Source: Balamuthia mandrillaris (lineage: Eukaryota > Discosea > Longamoebia > Balamuthiidae). From it: DNA of 31,976 nucleotides. The stretch spans positions 1 to 31,976 of the forward strand of contig JAVKOQ010000505.1 in NCBI GenBank assembly GCA_031835245.1, in the 5' to 3' direction. This document shows positions 1 to 10,900 of the stretch, in pieces. Numbering within the stretch: position 1 is the stretch's first letter; each line of letters opens with the position of its first letter. A program made the position numbers and the translations under genes. The notes beneath the pieces were generated by a model. It worked only from the letters and a program-made list of their open reading frames with translations. It was not told the DNA's origin and made no database searches.

Positions 1-178
1 ACTTGGCGATGAGGGCTTGGCCCTCTGCCGTCGGCGAGTCTTGCGAATCTCCTCCTCCTGCTGGGCGGGCTTTTTTGGCGTTCCCCCTGCCACCTCTGCT
101 CCGTTTCTTGGAGGGCGCCGTCGCTGCAGGTGGTGGTGGTGGTAGCACGGGGGCCTTGCTCCTTTTGCGTTTGCCCAT
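1..178 (-). CDS. N-terminus of an unrecognised basic protein (runs off window)
   Basis: Only the first ~59 residues lie in the window; the reading frame is open from the ATG at 178-176 to the left edge. It begins MGKRKRSKAP, has a short proline run followed by alanines, then basic clusters (SKKRSRGGRGNAKKARPAGG) and an SQDSPTAEG segment. The basic clusters look like nuclear or nucleolar localisation signals, and the segment is probably a disordered N-terminal tail. I do not recognise the family. It is divergent from the HPS4-like gene, with about 210 bp between the two start codons. The phenylalanine-rich ORF on the plus strand over the same bases is the antisense shadow of this frame and of the GAA repeat. 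Confidence 0.5.
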   Translation of the reverse strand, partial: MGKRKRSKAPVLPPPPPAATAPSKKRSRGGRGNAKKARPAGGGDSQDSPTAEGQALIAK

Positions 179-388
179 CTTCTTCTTGTTCTTCTTGTTC
201 TTGTTCTTCTTCTTCTTCTTCTTCTTCTTCTTCTTCTTCTTCTTCTTCTTCTTCTTGTTCTTGTTCTTCTTCTTGTTCTTCTTCTTCACTTTTTTTCTGA
301 CAAAAAAATAAAAATAGAATTGAAAGGAGAAAAGAGAAAAGGAAGAGAAGGAAAGAGAGAGGAAGAGGAAGAGAGAGGAGTTCCAGCC
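179..388. promoter_or_regulatory. Divergent promoter interval with a (TTC)n tract
   Basis: This is the short space between the minus-strand start at 178 and the HPS4-like start at 389. It holds a long imperfect TTC/GAA microsatellite (about 180-292) followed by an A/G-rich stretch. Its role as a bidirectional promoter is inferred from position; no TATA box or other core motif stands out. Confidence 0.4.
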
Positions 389-2539
389 ATGGCTTCGGAA
401 GAAGAAGAGGCCAGCAATTTGCTCCAACAAGGACCATGCTTTTTTTTCTACGACTCCTTTCACCAAGAAGAGACGGCGGACCCAGAGGAGATCATGCTGT
501 TCTTCTACCCGGAGGAGGTCCCCGTGCAGACCAAACTGTTCTTGCTGGGTGGCTGCAGCGCCATGATCGCTTTTGCCAAGAACTTTACAGAGCAAGCGGT
601 GGATGTGGTCTCCCTCAAAGGCTCCACCAAGATGGCTTTCAAACAGCTGCCGGGCGACGTGACGTTGGTGCTTACCAGTAACGATCGGAAGGAAGAGGAC
701 GCCACGCTTTGCGCGCAGCTGGACAACCTCTGTCGTGCCTTTTGGTTCTACAACGGCCCGTTCGAGGACGTGTTGGAGCTCCACCGGGAGCTCTCCAGAA
801 AGGAGCTTTTGCTAAAGTTTAAGCAGATTGGCAGCCTTTTGATACCTCTTCTTCAAAGCGGCTACAATAAGCTCTCCCGCACGTTTGACGTTCTTCCCTA
901 CACCGAACTTCCCTACGTACGTCTTATATGAATACGTGCTCTTCGTTAGTCTTGTTGTTTGTTGACCGCATTCATTATTCTTCCCTCGCTTCTTTCTATC
1001 TTCAGAGCAATCGTTACTTTCTCAGTGCTTCTCGCCTCTTGAATGAGATACGGGCTGATTGCAACAACATAGGAGGCAGTCTTTTCTATGAACAAACGTT
1101 TGAGCTTTTCCTCCTTAGCAATGTACCCCACGTATCCCTCTGAATACTGACTTGTTTGGGATGTTAATGCAGGGTTGTCTGCACCCACTTGGACTCGGAT
1201 ACAACTCGTTGGATTCTCAACATTACACAAATCATGGTCACTACTCCCTTCTCTCTCTCTCAGAGATCACTGTGGTAACTTATGTACAAACAACACAAGG
1301 GGGCTAGCACTTCCCGCGCTGAAGTGCCACAGTACGCAGAGGAAGCGCAGAAATGGTTGCACCATCCATTCATATCGACTGCTTCACTAAAGGCGTAAGT
1401 TCAGATGCATCTCCCTTCCCTGATGGACGTGAAACGAAACTTATAATGGCTTCTCATGTTCGGATCCATTCAGCAGTCTGAGGTGGATAGCAAGTGCCCT
1501 GCATGTGATGCTGAGGAAGAAACAGCAGAACACTTCCTGTTAAGGTGTCCTAACCTTTGGGAAGATCGCTTTAGAATCTGGAGTGTGGACAATGGAAGTG
1601 AAGAACAAGTCAGAAAGCTGATTATTGAAGAGTGTGTCTTTGGCTGTCATAATGTTGGTGGATGCTCTGCACGATCCACATCATATTAACAGACTGGTTT
1701 GTTTTTTGTTGGTTCTGGTTTGCTCATAACTTGTTAATGCTCTTCTGTTTGCACCAACCTGCAAACAGAAAAAGATATTCTTTCCAAAGTTGTTGGCCTT
1801 GGAGGCCATGCTCAACAAATGTGTGAATGAAATGGGTTCAGCTATGCACAACAGTGGCACAGTTTCCATGGGTGGACGCATACTCTCTCAAACTCCATTC
1901 TTTTCTTTTCTTAAAGGCGCCATTGTACGTTTGTGAATTTTCTTTGCCTTTTTTATGTCTTTTGCTCGTTAGCCAACCAACCTTACCACCCAATCATACA
2001 AGGGAGCAGAAGGCTCAACCAGTGGAGGAGGCGGTAACCTTGGCAGTAGCGTTGGCAGTGGAAGTGGCGGTGGAGTATCCAGCAGTGGAGGGCTTGCCAA
2101 TGTTGCAAGCGCGGGCATTAATGGGAGTGGTGGCAATGGAAGTGGGGCAGCTACAGCGACAGCAGGTGGATTAGCGGGGAGTACACATGGCACTGGAATG
2201 GGAGGAAGTTCTGCCGCATTGAAGCCCACCTATAACAGCATTATTTACGACAAGACTATGCGGATGGGTCAAGCAACTTCTTTGAACAGCAACCAAGACG
2301 CGGACCAGTGTTTTATTCATAGCACGTGCAAGGCCCATACCATGTTTCAAAAAGATGCTACACTTTCTCAGGTGGTGCTACGGGACCACCAGGGCTGCGT
2401 GTTTTGTCGTCGAACCTGGGGACGCGAAATCTACTACCATCAGTTCCACAACCTTAAAAACCACTACGAGTTCATGAATCGCATAGAGAAGACTGTACGC
2501 AAGACCATGAAGGAGGAGCACCATGTTAATGTCATTTAA
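389..2539 (+). CDS. HPS4: HPS4-like protein (BLOC-3 subunit, CCZ1/INTU/HPS4 longin family)
   Basis: In animals HPS4 pairs with HPS1 as BLOC-3, a Rab32/38 exchange factor for lysosome-related organelles; the related CCZ1 works with MON1 on Rab7. My exon model is 389-916, 1006-1097, 1173-1236, 1333-1394, 1633-1696, 1769-1924 and 1973-2539; the phases close and give about 510 residues. The N-terminus matches the first longin domain, with FFYDS, LFFYPEEV and, near residue 115, FWFYNGPFEDV, the place of HPS4's FNFYNGP. GGSLFYEQTVVCTH matches the later GCILYKG strand. A Gly/Ser/Ala-rich linker follows, and the C-terminus (PTYNSIIYDK, then VLRDHQGCVFCRRTWG) aligns with the HPS4 C-terminal longin region. 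The protein is shorter than human HPS4 (about 700 residues), mainly in the linker. Exons 3-5 are the least certain. The intron before exon 5 contains a LINE piece. CCZ1 is the main alternative; the C-terminus favours HPS4. Confidence 0.78.
1462..1631 (+). mobile_element. 170-bp internal LINE fragment in an HPS4 intron
   Basis: These bases encode the zinc-knuckle region of the LINE ORF2 (GSIQQSEVDS, then CPACDAEEETAEHFLLRC, ending at KLIIE). By my reading they are identical, without a mismatch, to the reverse complement of the young LINE copy at about 27.47-27.64 kb. Homology starts at GGATCC and stops one base before the acceptor used for exon 5 (AG at 1631-1632). Neither the LINE 5' end nor its 3' tail is present, so this is not a simple 5'-truncated insertion. 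The element's ORF frame stays open to 1689, but the host reading frame is a different one. Confidence 0.85.
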
Positions 2540-2733
2540 TAACTTATTAACACTTGTCTTTGCTCTTATGATCGTTTACCAAACTCTTCTCTAACGTGTT
2601 ATACTGTTTGATGACAAACAGGAGGACGGTGCGTTTGGTTTGTGCTCAAAATTCTTGTTGCTGTTGAATATCGTATAACAAAGAAACAACCCGTTTTTTT
2701 AAAAAAAAAAATGGCGCACAAATATGGTTTGCT
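2540..2733. other. Convergent 3' region between HPS4-like and carrier genes
   Basis: About 190 bp separate two stop codons facing each other. A poly(T)/poly(A) stretch (about 2694-2711) is the only visible feature. The space must hold both 3' UTRs, so the transcripts may overlap. Confidence 0.35.
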
Positions 2734-2775
2734 TTAACTCATGAGGTGGGCAAAGAAGTCGAAAGCCACCTGTAC

Positions 2776-2810
<35 letters not shown>

Positions 2811-4371
2811 TGAGTGATGAGTGATGGAGTAAGGACACAAAGGGTGGAATGCAGCCGTACAAGCATGATACCGCCTCCGGGAGCCAGGCGCATAACTTTG
2901 GGTACGTAACCTTTCCATAATGCTTTAACACCTTCTTCCCTGGCAATAGTCACAAGCGCAGGGATGGTAAAGCCATAAGGTGCTGGTTGTCCTGGCAACA
3001 CATTTTGTATTCTGCTCTTCACCACATCGAAGGGAGTGTTGATAGTGGTAGCAAGGAGACCGCTTATTACACCAGCAGTGAAGTTTCCTGTATTCCATCA
3101 CAGTGGCAGATTAATTAGTAAAGCTTTATGGGAAGAAAATGGCGGGAATGCGGCTAACAACCAGCAATAACTCCTCCTTGGCTCTGCGGTTCAGGAAGTT
3201 TCTGCTTCACGAAATTGATGGTGCCAAAGTAAGCGCCATTCCAAACTAGTTACCAACAGATTCAGCGATCAAAATTGTCAGCTGACGAACACGCTCATTT
3301 GTTCTCACTCACACTCACACTCACACTCACTGAAGCAAAGGGAAATAGATACCGCCATTACGCCAAAGCATGGAACCGAAGCCCTTGTAAAGGGTCAAGA
3401 CACCCTCTGCCTTCATGATCTTTGTGAACGCGTCCATCGTAGTCTTGTAGACACCCAACTGTGGATGCAATAGCGACAAAAGTTAACCAGGTGCAACATC
3501 ATGCCAGTGAGAGATCAGGCGGATGGCGCACATTTTGACGGGCCTGCATGCGCACTTTCACAAGCTCGAAGGGGCAGTTAACTGTGGCCTCTGTCATTCC
3601 AGCAGCAGCTCCACACGCCACAAACCCAAACTGGGATGGCTTGCCTTCTCCACCGGCACTGTATTACCCGTTTGGCAAGGCAAGAGAGCAAGGGCTGCAA
3701 GTTAGACAAATAGAGCAGGGAGAGGAATCCAACAGCAGGCGTAGCCTCACATTGAAGGTCCTTGCACGTGGAGCCACAATTTTTTGTACTGTTCATTGGC
3801 GGAGAATTTCATAGCACGTTTGGGCGCCTCAGCTGAACAAAGACAAAAATTCCATGCCATGAATTAGCTTTACCTCATGTTACACAACAGAACTGAATGC
3901 AAGCACTAGTGCTCCCCGTTGGTACCTACCTAGAATTGGAGAGATGATGCCTCGATAAAAGTTGGCAGCCCTTCACGTTACAGTCATCAGGTCAGTGAGT
4001 GCACCACAGCAACAAGAGAAGAGGGATTGGGAGTACAAGGGGGTGGGGGGAAACGGGGTACCCTTCCGTCTTGATGATGTCTTTGAACGTTCCCAACACG
4101 GAAGTGTAGCGTGCATCAGCAGCACTTTGCAGTTGAAGCCTCGTCTTCACAACATCGAGTGGGTACATACACAACACCTCACACAGCCCTGACGTGCACA
4201 CAAGCACAGCGTTTAACACTCAACAAAAAAGAAAGATCACACCACAAAGAGTAACAAGAGAGGAGGGAAGAGCAGAGCACCAGCCATCGCCCCAGCAGCA
4301 ATGTGTTTGTGGACGGGAAGTTCATGCGTTTTACTCTTAAAGGCTACCGCCTTGTTGTCATTACCTCCCAT
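2734..4371 (-). CDS. SLC25A21: Mitochondrial 2-oxodicarboxylate carrier (SLC25A21/ODC type)
   Basis: This inner-membrane carrier exchanges 2-oxoadipate and 2-oxoglutarate, serving lysine and tryptophan breakdown or lysine synthesis. Nine exons read from the right (4371-4281, 4188-4062, 3970-3930, 3832-3778, 3658-3532, 3458-3353, 3245-3162, 3087-2861, 2769-2734) close in phase and give 297 residues, the usual length for the family. All three carrier signatures are present: PLDVVKTRLQLQ, PFELVKVRMQ and PFDVVKSRIQ. ODC-like stretches include EAPKRAMKFSANEQYKK, LWRNGVWNGAYFGTINF and, near the end, YVPKVMRLAPGGGIML followed by VAFDFFAHLMS. The N-terminus is short and ends its first exon in AAGAMAG. 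The last intron (2770-2860) holds a (GA)n run that reads as CT on the coding strand and forms its polypyrimidine tract; intron 6 begins beside a TCACAC repeat (about 3303-3330). Confidence 0.92.
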
Positions 4372-4703
4372 GGTTGTATGTCTCTAGATCAGCCAAGACA
4401 GGAAGACCTCCTCCTCCTCCCCTCCGCTTGCTTGTTTTCCACTTTTTAGTGTATGTTTTAGGAGGGTGGCGCGAAGCATTCATCAGTTACTAACTGTCCT
4501 TTTTTAGGTTTACCCCCAAAAAGGGGTTGGTTTTCTTTCTCCTCCCCAGAGAGAAAGCCAGAGAGCGAGCGAGAGCAGGGAAAGCGGTCCGGTTTCAGAC
4601 CATGTAACGGTAACCCATTAGATAAGAGGACGAAAGCTAAATACGAGACAGAAGCCAAAGCAAGTAACAAGCCATTTATTTGCCGTGAAGTGAGTGCAAC
4701 AAC
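4372..4703. promoter_or_regulatory. Upstream region of the carrier gene / 3' region of RPL9
   Basis: These 332 bp lie between two minus-strand genes. They contain T- and C-rich runs and a purine-rich stretch (about 4541-4580) but no convincing coding frame. They should carry the RPL9 3' end and the carrier promoter; no core motif is evident. Confidence 0.35.
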
Positions 4704-5453
4704 TTACTTGGCCCCAAGGATACCCTTCTCGGAAACATAAATACCGTCCAAGAACTTACGGATGTCTTTGTTCTTCACCAAGGTAGACTGGTGAATGTTG
4801 GCAGCTGGGGGAGGGGGTGTTAGAAAGAGGAAAAAAGCAAACACAAAACAACACTACTCACCAGCCTGGGAAACCTGCTCAAGATCATTTCCAGTCAAGA
4901 TGATCTCGTCTTTCTCAGTGGAACGGGCCACGGTCACGCCAGGAGGGAGAACAACGTGACGCACCACCTTCTCTCCCAAGAAGTTGTGAATGTCAATGTA
5001 AGAACCATCATCGGGAATGTTGCAGTTGACGGGAAAGTGAGCATAAGCAAACTTCATCTTGTACTCATAACCCTAGAACGGAGCGATTAGAACTGGGAGG
5101 AACTTGAAGCATTTTGCAATAGTTTACCTTAGTAACTCCTGTGATCAAGTTTTGGATGTGACTGCAAACAGTGCGGATGCAGGCGTTGTTCTTCCTGGTG
5201 CCGAACCAGATTTTGACTTGGAGCTTCCTCTTGTTCTTTCCAATGAGTTCAGCCTCCATGTTCACATGCTTGAACGTACGGGAGAGAGTTCCCCTAGGTC
5301 CAGTCACAGTGACGTGCCTGGCCTTCACCTGGACGGTAACTACGAACAAAAATCAGAATCAGGGCAACATTTTTTTTGTCGTGGTGCAGGAGCAAGGAAA
5401 AACAGACCTTTCTTGGGGATCTTGACGATTTGTGTGGCCGCAATGGTCTTCAT
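4704..5453 (-). CDS. RPL9: 60S ribosomal protein L9 (uL6)
   Basis: This is a component of the large cytosolic ribosomal subunit, near the sarcin-ricin loop and the stalk base. Four exons (5453-5408, 5339-5128, 5072-4862, 4804-4704) close in phase and give 189 residues; the yeast and human proteins have 191-192. The start is [15 protein letters not shown]. Diagnostic stretches include [75 protein letters not shown] and [18 protein letters not shown]. The last residues are ILGAK. The gene is divergent from the glutaredoxin gene, with about 210 bp between starts. Confidence 0.96.
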
Positions 5454-5662
5454 GGCGGGTTACTTGCTTACTGGCGGTACCTGCTCGCTGCTTGCAGTGG
5501 ACTGGAGAAGAAAAAAAATAGGGAGGAGGATGGGGGATGCAAGAAGAAGCAACTCTAACCAGATTTGTCGACAACTGACGTCATCCGGAGTTTTGGCAAG
5601 ATTCCTGTGTCGTCCTGAATGCAACAAAAAAAAAAATAACAAAGGAAAAAGCAAGAGTTGCG
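5454..5662. promoter_or_regulatory. Divergent promoter interval, RPL9 / glutaredoxin
   Basis: Two start codons face away from each other across 209 bp, so a shared promoter is likely. A-rich runs occur at about 5509-5519 and 5626-5639. No clear TATA or Inr element is seen. Confidence 0.4.
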
Positions 5663-6301
5663 ATGCACACCCTCCTCAGGCCCGTCTTTCGCTTGGGGAA
5701 GTTCCAAAGAGTCTCCTCGCTCTGGAATCCTTCTGCGCGGTTTTCCACGACTTCCGAGTCCAAACCAATTTTCGACAAAATCAAGAAGGTATGCTCTTTT
5801 TATGTGTCCTTGTAGTGGTGGTAGTGGTTATGCAGCTGACAGCTCCAAGGATATCGCCGAGAGTAAATGCGTAGTTTACATGAAGGGCACGCCTTCTGCC
5901 CCGCAATGTGGCTTTAGCAATGCAGTTATCAATGTTTTGGAAGCTGAAGGTTTGATACACCCAACTACTCGCGTGCGTTGATGGCTTCTTCTCACTGTAT
6001 TCGCAGGTGCCAGCTACACAGCCCACAACGTGCTTGAAGATCCAGAGCTCAGACAGGGCATAAAAGAGTTCTCGTATGTAGATTTATTGTGCCCTTTCAT
6101 ACCACACATGTTGTGTAAAGGGTGTTTTATTCGCTGACGCTCCTTTTGTTGTGCTGCAGGGATTGGCCCACTATTCCGCAAGTCTACTTGAATGGAGAGT
6201 TCGTGGGCGGTTGTGACATTCTCCTTCAGCACTACAAGAGCGGAGAACTGACGCAATTGCTGGAAAAGGCTGGCGCTCTCAAGGAGAGGTCCAAGGCTTA
6301 A
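5663..6301 (+). CDS. GLRX5: Mitochondrial monothiol glutaredoxin (Grx5/GLRX5 type)
   Basis: GLRX5 carries [2Fe-2S] clusters between the ISC scaffold and acceptor proteins in the mitochondrial matrix. Exons 5663-5788, 5850-5949, 6007-6073 and 6160-6301 close in phase and give 144 residues. The first ~35 residues ([20 protein letters not shown], then [10 protein letters not shown]) are rich in Arg and Ser and nearly free of acids, a typical mitochondrial presequence. The core has [18 protein letters not shown] with the single-cysteine CGFS site, then [20 protein letters not shown], which contains the TIPQV cis-proline motif and the GG-D glutathione-binding motif. The exon 2 acceptor I chose (AAG before GAT at 5850) keeps the frame; nearby upstream AGs do not. 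Confidence 0.95.
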
Positions 6302-6583
6302 CCTTCCCCTCTTTGCTACCAAACCCCATTATTTAAAACGAACAATACAGTTTCAGTTGTTTTAATGTGCCAAGTGCATGTCGGGCAAGGCTGGGGTGGC
6401 GCGACCGTGTGTCCAGGCAACAGCGACTCACTCACAACACGTACCCCTTCAGACAATCAAGACGCAGCAGTGCATGAGTAAGGAGGAGGTTGCTGCTGAG
6501 TTTTGGGCTCTTTCATTCATCTGCAAGAAGGTTTATTCAACGAAGACAAACCGTAGCGTTGAGGCATTCAGGGTGGTTTCGTG
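6302..6583. other. Convergent 3' region, glutaredoxin / CCDC43
   Basis: These 282 bp lie between two facing stop codons. I see no supportable frame or repeat beyond ordinary sequence; both 3' UTRs must lie here. Confidence 0.35.
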
Positions 6584-7615
6584 TTAGCCGGGGCCTCGTC
6601 GCTTTTCTTTTTTCTGAGTCCGTTGCTTCCGTTTTTCCTTGCGCTGCTTATCTATTGCGAGCAACTCTTTTTCTCTTTGTACTTTCTTTTGATATTTCTC
6701 TTTGGCCACTGTGCGCTTGCGTTGCTCCTCTTCCGCTATCCGGCTGGCATTGGTATTTGCTGAAAAGAAGAAGAACAAGAAGAAGAACAAGAAGAGGAAG
6801 CGAAGGAAGAAAGAAGATAGAAGAAAGAAGACAAAAAAGAAGGACAAGTAGCAGAAAGAAGAAGACAACAGCATAAAAACGGGAAACGTGAGAAGGATTG
6901 CATTTCGAATGCAAGACTAAGAGAATGCACAACCTTGTACGCCAAGAGTGGCAGTCAGAGGGGCGCTGCTGCTTTCTGCGGCCACGACGATGTCCCCATT
7001 CTCGTCCAATTGCTCCAATTCGTAGCCGTACTGAGCCAACAAAGCTTCCCGTAGCTTCCGCTCTTCCTTGCTAAGAACTTTTTGTCTTGAAAGCCGACAG
7101 TGATTAGATGAGCAAGTGAGAGAAGAAGCAGAAAGAACATACTTGTCAAAACGGTTCTCCTTGACTGGTTCTTGCGTTGTACTGTTCTTATCTTCTACAG
7201 AGGAGACAGTAGCTTCTTCTTCTTGAAAGAGGTACAAATCCTTAAGGACGCTGACCGAGAAAAGAGAAGAGGAAGGGTCAAACCTTGTTTCTGCCTGTTC
7301 TGCCGCGACTTGCTTTCTTTTTCTTGCTCTTCTTTCCATTTCGCAATCATTTCATCGCCAAAGGCGCTAAGGTCTGCGTCCTGTTGTAGACAGTCAGTAC
7401 GTCAGTAAGCAAACCCACGCCATGAATTCCTCCGTTGAGCTTTGGTTGGTAGTGCGGCAAACCGTGGCAGCACTCAAGAACTCCAGCACAGCTTCTTTTT
7501 TGTCTTGTTCCCCATCCCCCTCCTCTTTCATGATGGCCTCCACATAGCTTGTGTAGGCCTCATCGTCCAACTGGAAAGCAGCCAAAGCATGGCGCAGCCA
7601 CCCACCAAATGTCAT
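6584..7615 (-). CDS. CCDC43: CCDC43-family coiled-coil protein
   Basis: CCDC43 is a conserved eukaryotic protein without a firmly assigned biochemical role. Five exons (7615-7463, 7380-7284, 7221-7143, 7085-6934, 6759-6584) close in phase and give 218 residues; the human protein has 224. The N-terminus MTFGGWLRHALAAFQLDDEA matches the FGSWL...LEALGVD start of the family, followed by YTSYVEAIMKEEGDGEQDKK. The middle has KVLSKEERKLREALLAQYGY, the counterpart of human EEEKQRKAALLAQYADV. The C-terminus is a charged coiled coil (RIAEEEQRKRTVAKEKYQKK, then a Lys/Arg/Gln-rich tail ending KKEKRRGPG). The exon 4 donor (CAAG/GTTGTG) was chosen because it alone keeps phase with the downstream exon. Confidence 0.85.
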
Positions 7616-7988
7616 CCTCCTCTCCGGCCGGCTTGTCCTTTCTTCTCTGCGGGTGGTGGTGGTGGTGGTGGTGGTGTGGATCCGCCTCTCTCCTCCCTCC
7701 TTGTTTTGCTTTCTAAAGTGTTCAACCTATTAGCTTGCCCACTCTACCCTCCCCAATAATTATTGGGCGTATCACTATTTTTGGGATTTTTTGTTTGTTT
7801 CCATTCGAATTTTATTACTAAGATGGCGCCAAGATCAAGCCGATCAATGGGACAACGAAAATAAAGCAAAATTAGTTGACGGGGGAAAAAAAAAACAGAG
7901 AAACAAAAAAAAAACCCACCTCCGGCGTGCCTAATCACGGCTTGTCTTACGACTCGCTATAAGCAACGGTGCCGGCACCAAAGCAACC
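7616..7988. promoter_or_regulatory. CCDC43 upstream region with (GGT)n tract / AP4E1 3' end
   Basis: This 373-bp gap lies between two minus-strand genes. It holds a GGT repeat (about 7650-7676) and A-rich runs (about 7886-7915). The repeat lies just upstream of the CCDC43 start; whether it is transcribed is unknown. No coding frame is supportable. Confidence 0.35.
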
Positions 7989-10900
7989 TTACTGCCAAAC
8001 ACGCTCGCAATAGCGCGAAAGCATTTCTACAAAGACCTTGTTTTCGCTACGAATAGTAAGTACAAATGCGTTGTTGCTCAAGTACTTGCCGTGCACAAGG
8101 CAACAAATCTGTTCTGTGGTGGTAGCGGAACAATAAATAGTGGCTGCGGCAATTGTTTCGGCTCCTAAGCAGAAAAAAAAAATGAGTTGATGGCAGTAAC
8201 AAACATAATGCAACAGGAATAAACGTGTTCCCTACCTATTGTTTGAATGTGCGAACAGTTCATTTTTGTGGTTAACCACGTCACAAGGTGGGTTATCGAG
8301 GTTATGGAATCATCGGTATGTGCCTGTCTTGCTTGCCCGCTAACGCGTATCTTTTTTTCATGCAAAGCAGAGCTCCACTTTTGGCTGTAGTCAGCGGTTG
8401 TCATCGGAAAAGGGCTGAGGAAGGCGGTGCAGTTAGCATAAAAGCAAAGAGGTAGCATAAAGCAGAATCCACGCACCGCAAAAACATCATCAACTGAAGG
8501 GGTAGGGAAAAATTGAGGCGCTTTTTCTGATTGCGATGAGTTTGATAGGCAATCTTGCCCTCAATGGGCATGTGAAAACTGAACTCATTCAGTTTAAAGG
8601 ACAGAATGATCACTACAAACGATTGCAGTGGTAAACGCGGACAACTAAAAGTGCAAATATGAGCTTGGGTTGCATGCTCAATTCCGTCCGTAGCAACGCA
8701 CTGAACCTGAATGTGAAAAATTGCTTAGCATACTTATGGCGAGAGAAAGCGAAAGAAGGGTTTTTTTTGGGGGGGACTGACCTTCAGATTGGCAGGGGTA
8801 TGGAACATCGCTGAAAGGTCAGAAAGGCCATAGGAAGTTTTGTTAGACAAGAATAGTACAACCGAAGTGTGGTCATCCTGAAACCAGCTAACATTAGAAA
8901 ATGCATCCCAAAACGAAAAAGAAAAAAAGAAGCAAAAAAAAAAAAGAAAAAGAGAGAGAGACGAGTGATAAAATAACAAAAACAAAAACAAACCTGTGCG
9001 CACACAAGAGTGTAGGAAAGGTGGATGTTTTGGTCTTGATGCAATAATTTGGCAGGCTCCAGATGCAGGTCAGAAGGTGCGGGGATAGGGAAGAGTACCC
9101 TCTTCAAGGTGGGTGGGAAGTCAAAGCGGCTAAAGTCAAAGTTGCCATTGTGTGGATAGGAGAGAACAACAGCGGGAAGAGGGGTGGTTGCTTGTGCTGC
9201 AAAGTCAAACTTGAGAGATGAAAGCATAGCCACATTTTCACTCTGATAGGGTAGAGAAAATCCGATCAATATTACAATCATTCCAGCTACAGGGAAGGGC
9301 TAATAAAACCTCATTCATGGCGCTGGAAGAACTCCCCGCGAGGGGGCGTATATCAGATAATAAGTCATCCACAGAAAGATTGGCTGATGGTAAGGATTCA
9401 GTATTAGTCGGTTGTGACGCGAAATGTAGATCTAGAAGCAAAGGTGAAGTCTGGAAGGCTTGTGTTGACGACTGGCTTTCATTAGACCACCGCGATTGGA
9501 CATCTTGTCTCGTTGATCGTTCTTCTTTTGCTTTCCTGCGGGTGTTGCGAAGGCCTTTCTCTTGTAAGGGACCAGCTGCAACAGAAACACCGCGGAAGAG
9601 GTTATTTGCAAGAGCTTGCTGGGGACTATTATGGCTAGTAATAGTGGGCTGCTCAAAAGCGCTGTTTCCATAACCAGAAGAAGAAGCTATCGAATCACTT
9701 GACGTATCAGTGTCTGTGTCTTGCATGTTGGGCTGATACTCAGTGAGCGGAGTTGACTCTGGTTCGAGAGCTCCAATACGATCCACTGCATTTCTGTTGA
9801 AAGATCAAATAAGAGGCATTTCAAAGGAAGTAACGTAGGAGGTATTAGTAGAAGCTACCTCATAGAGGGTTTGTAACCATCCTTGGTCCATTTTTTGTCA
9901 ATAGCCTTGACCGGCATGACAGGAGCAGGCGAACTGTTGAGTCGACTCACTTCCACAACAGGTAACAGAGTTTGCTCACCTGGTACTGTAGGCCTGACGT
10001 AGGTTTGCCATTTCAACTCGGGCTTGGCTTTGCTCTGCGTTGTATCCCTGGGATGTGAGGAAGATATTTCAGCTGAGGTAGTGCGCTCCGACGGTTGCAA
10101 GTAACATTTCGCTCCTCTAAGAAGAGCTCGCTGCACGTAATCGTCCAGAAAAGGTAAGCGTTCATCCACTACCACCTCAACACAGCTGGCATCCACAGGC
10201 AAGACAACAGGCATTGCCTCAGGAAACGAAGTCACCAGAGCCTCCAGTTCGAAGCATCTCTGTGTATGCAGATGAACATTGTGAGTACACGGAGTAACGC
10301 TTCGGCGGGCCAACTACCATACCTGTTGCAAGTCAACGGACGAGGATCGGCAACACCTGCTTACCAAGTGTTCAACCAGTTCAGGGTACAGCTTTGTTCG
10401 TGCAATTAATTTCATCAATGCGGTCACAATCCAGTTGCGCGTCATGTGCTCTGCGCGGATTAGTTAAATGAGCAGAACGTGAACATGAAGACTCTGAAAC
10501 CAGAGAAGGAAAATAAGCCATCATTACACCTACCCTGTTGCGGTAGTAATTCAGAAAGTTGACAAAGACGCAACATGATTTGTTGCAATGATAAATTGCG
10601 AGAAAGTTGACCGTATTCCGAAAGTATCCAAGAGAGAAGCTGAATCATAAGGGAAGGGAGCTTAGAGAGGCGTTCTTCATCTTCGCAGAGCACTCTGGTA
10701 AATGTTTCTACGGCATAGACTTGAAGCTCGTCCTCCCGTTCCAATCCACCTTCACCACTGTCGCTCTCGGCAGCACCCTCGGCTACTAGCTGCATGAGGT
10801 TGTGAGCTACGTCCGTTCCCACTAAATCTCCACCTAAAATGAACACCTTGGTCATGGTGTCCAGGAACCACTCACTGCTTGGGGCATATCTGGGAGGAAA

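Noticed and set aside
3-311. Phe-rich 102-residue plus-strand frame
   Set aside because: It is the antisense of a TTC/GAA microsatellite and of the basic minus-strand N-terminus; composition is pure repeat.
1208-1283. Alternative HPS4 model with 35- and 20-nt microexons
   Set aside because: It closes in phase too, but drops the conserved-looking RWILNITQ helix; a single intron at 1237-1332 is simpler.
1462-1467. GGATCC at the LINE fragment edge as a cloning chimera
   Set aside because: The site is also present in the intact LINE at that point, and the other edge has no restriction site; an artefact is possible but not supported.
1456-1689. Zinc-knuckle frame as a domain of the HPS4-like protein
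   Set aside because: The knuckle is LINE-derived, in the wrong frame for the host exons, and identical to the LINE copy; it is better explained as intron sequence.
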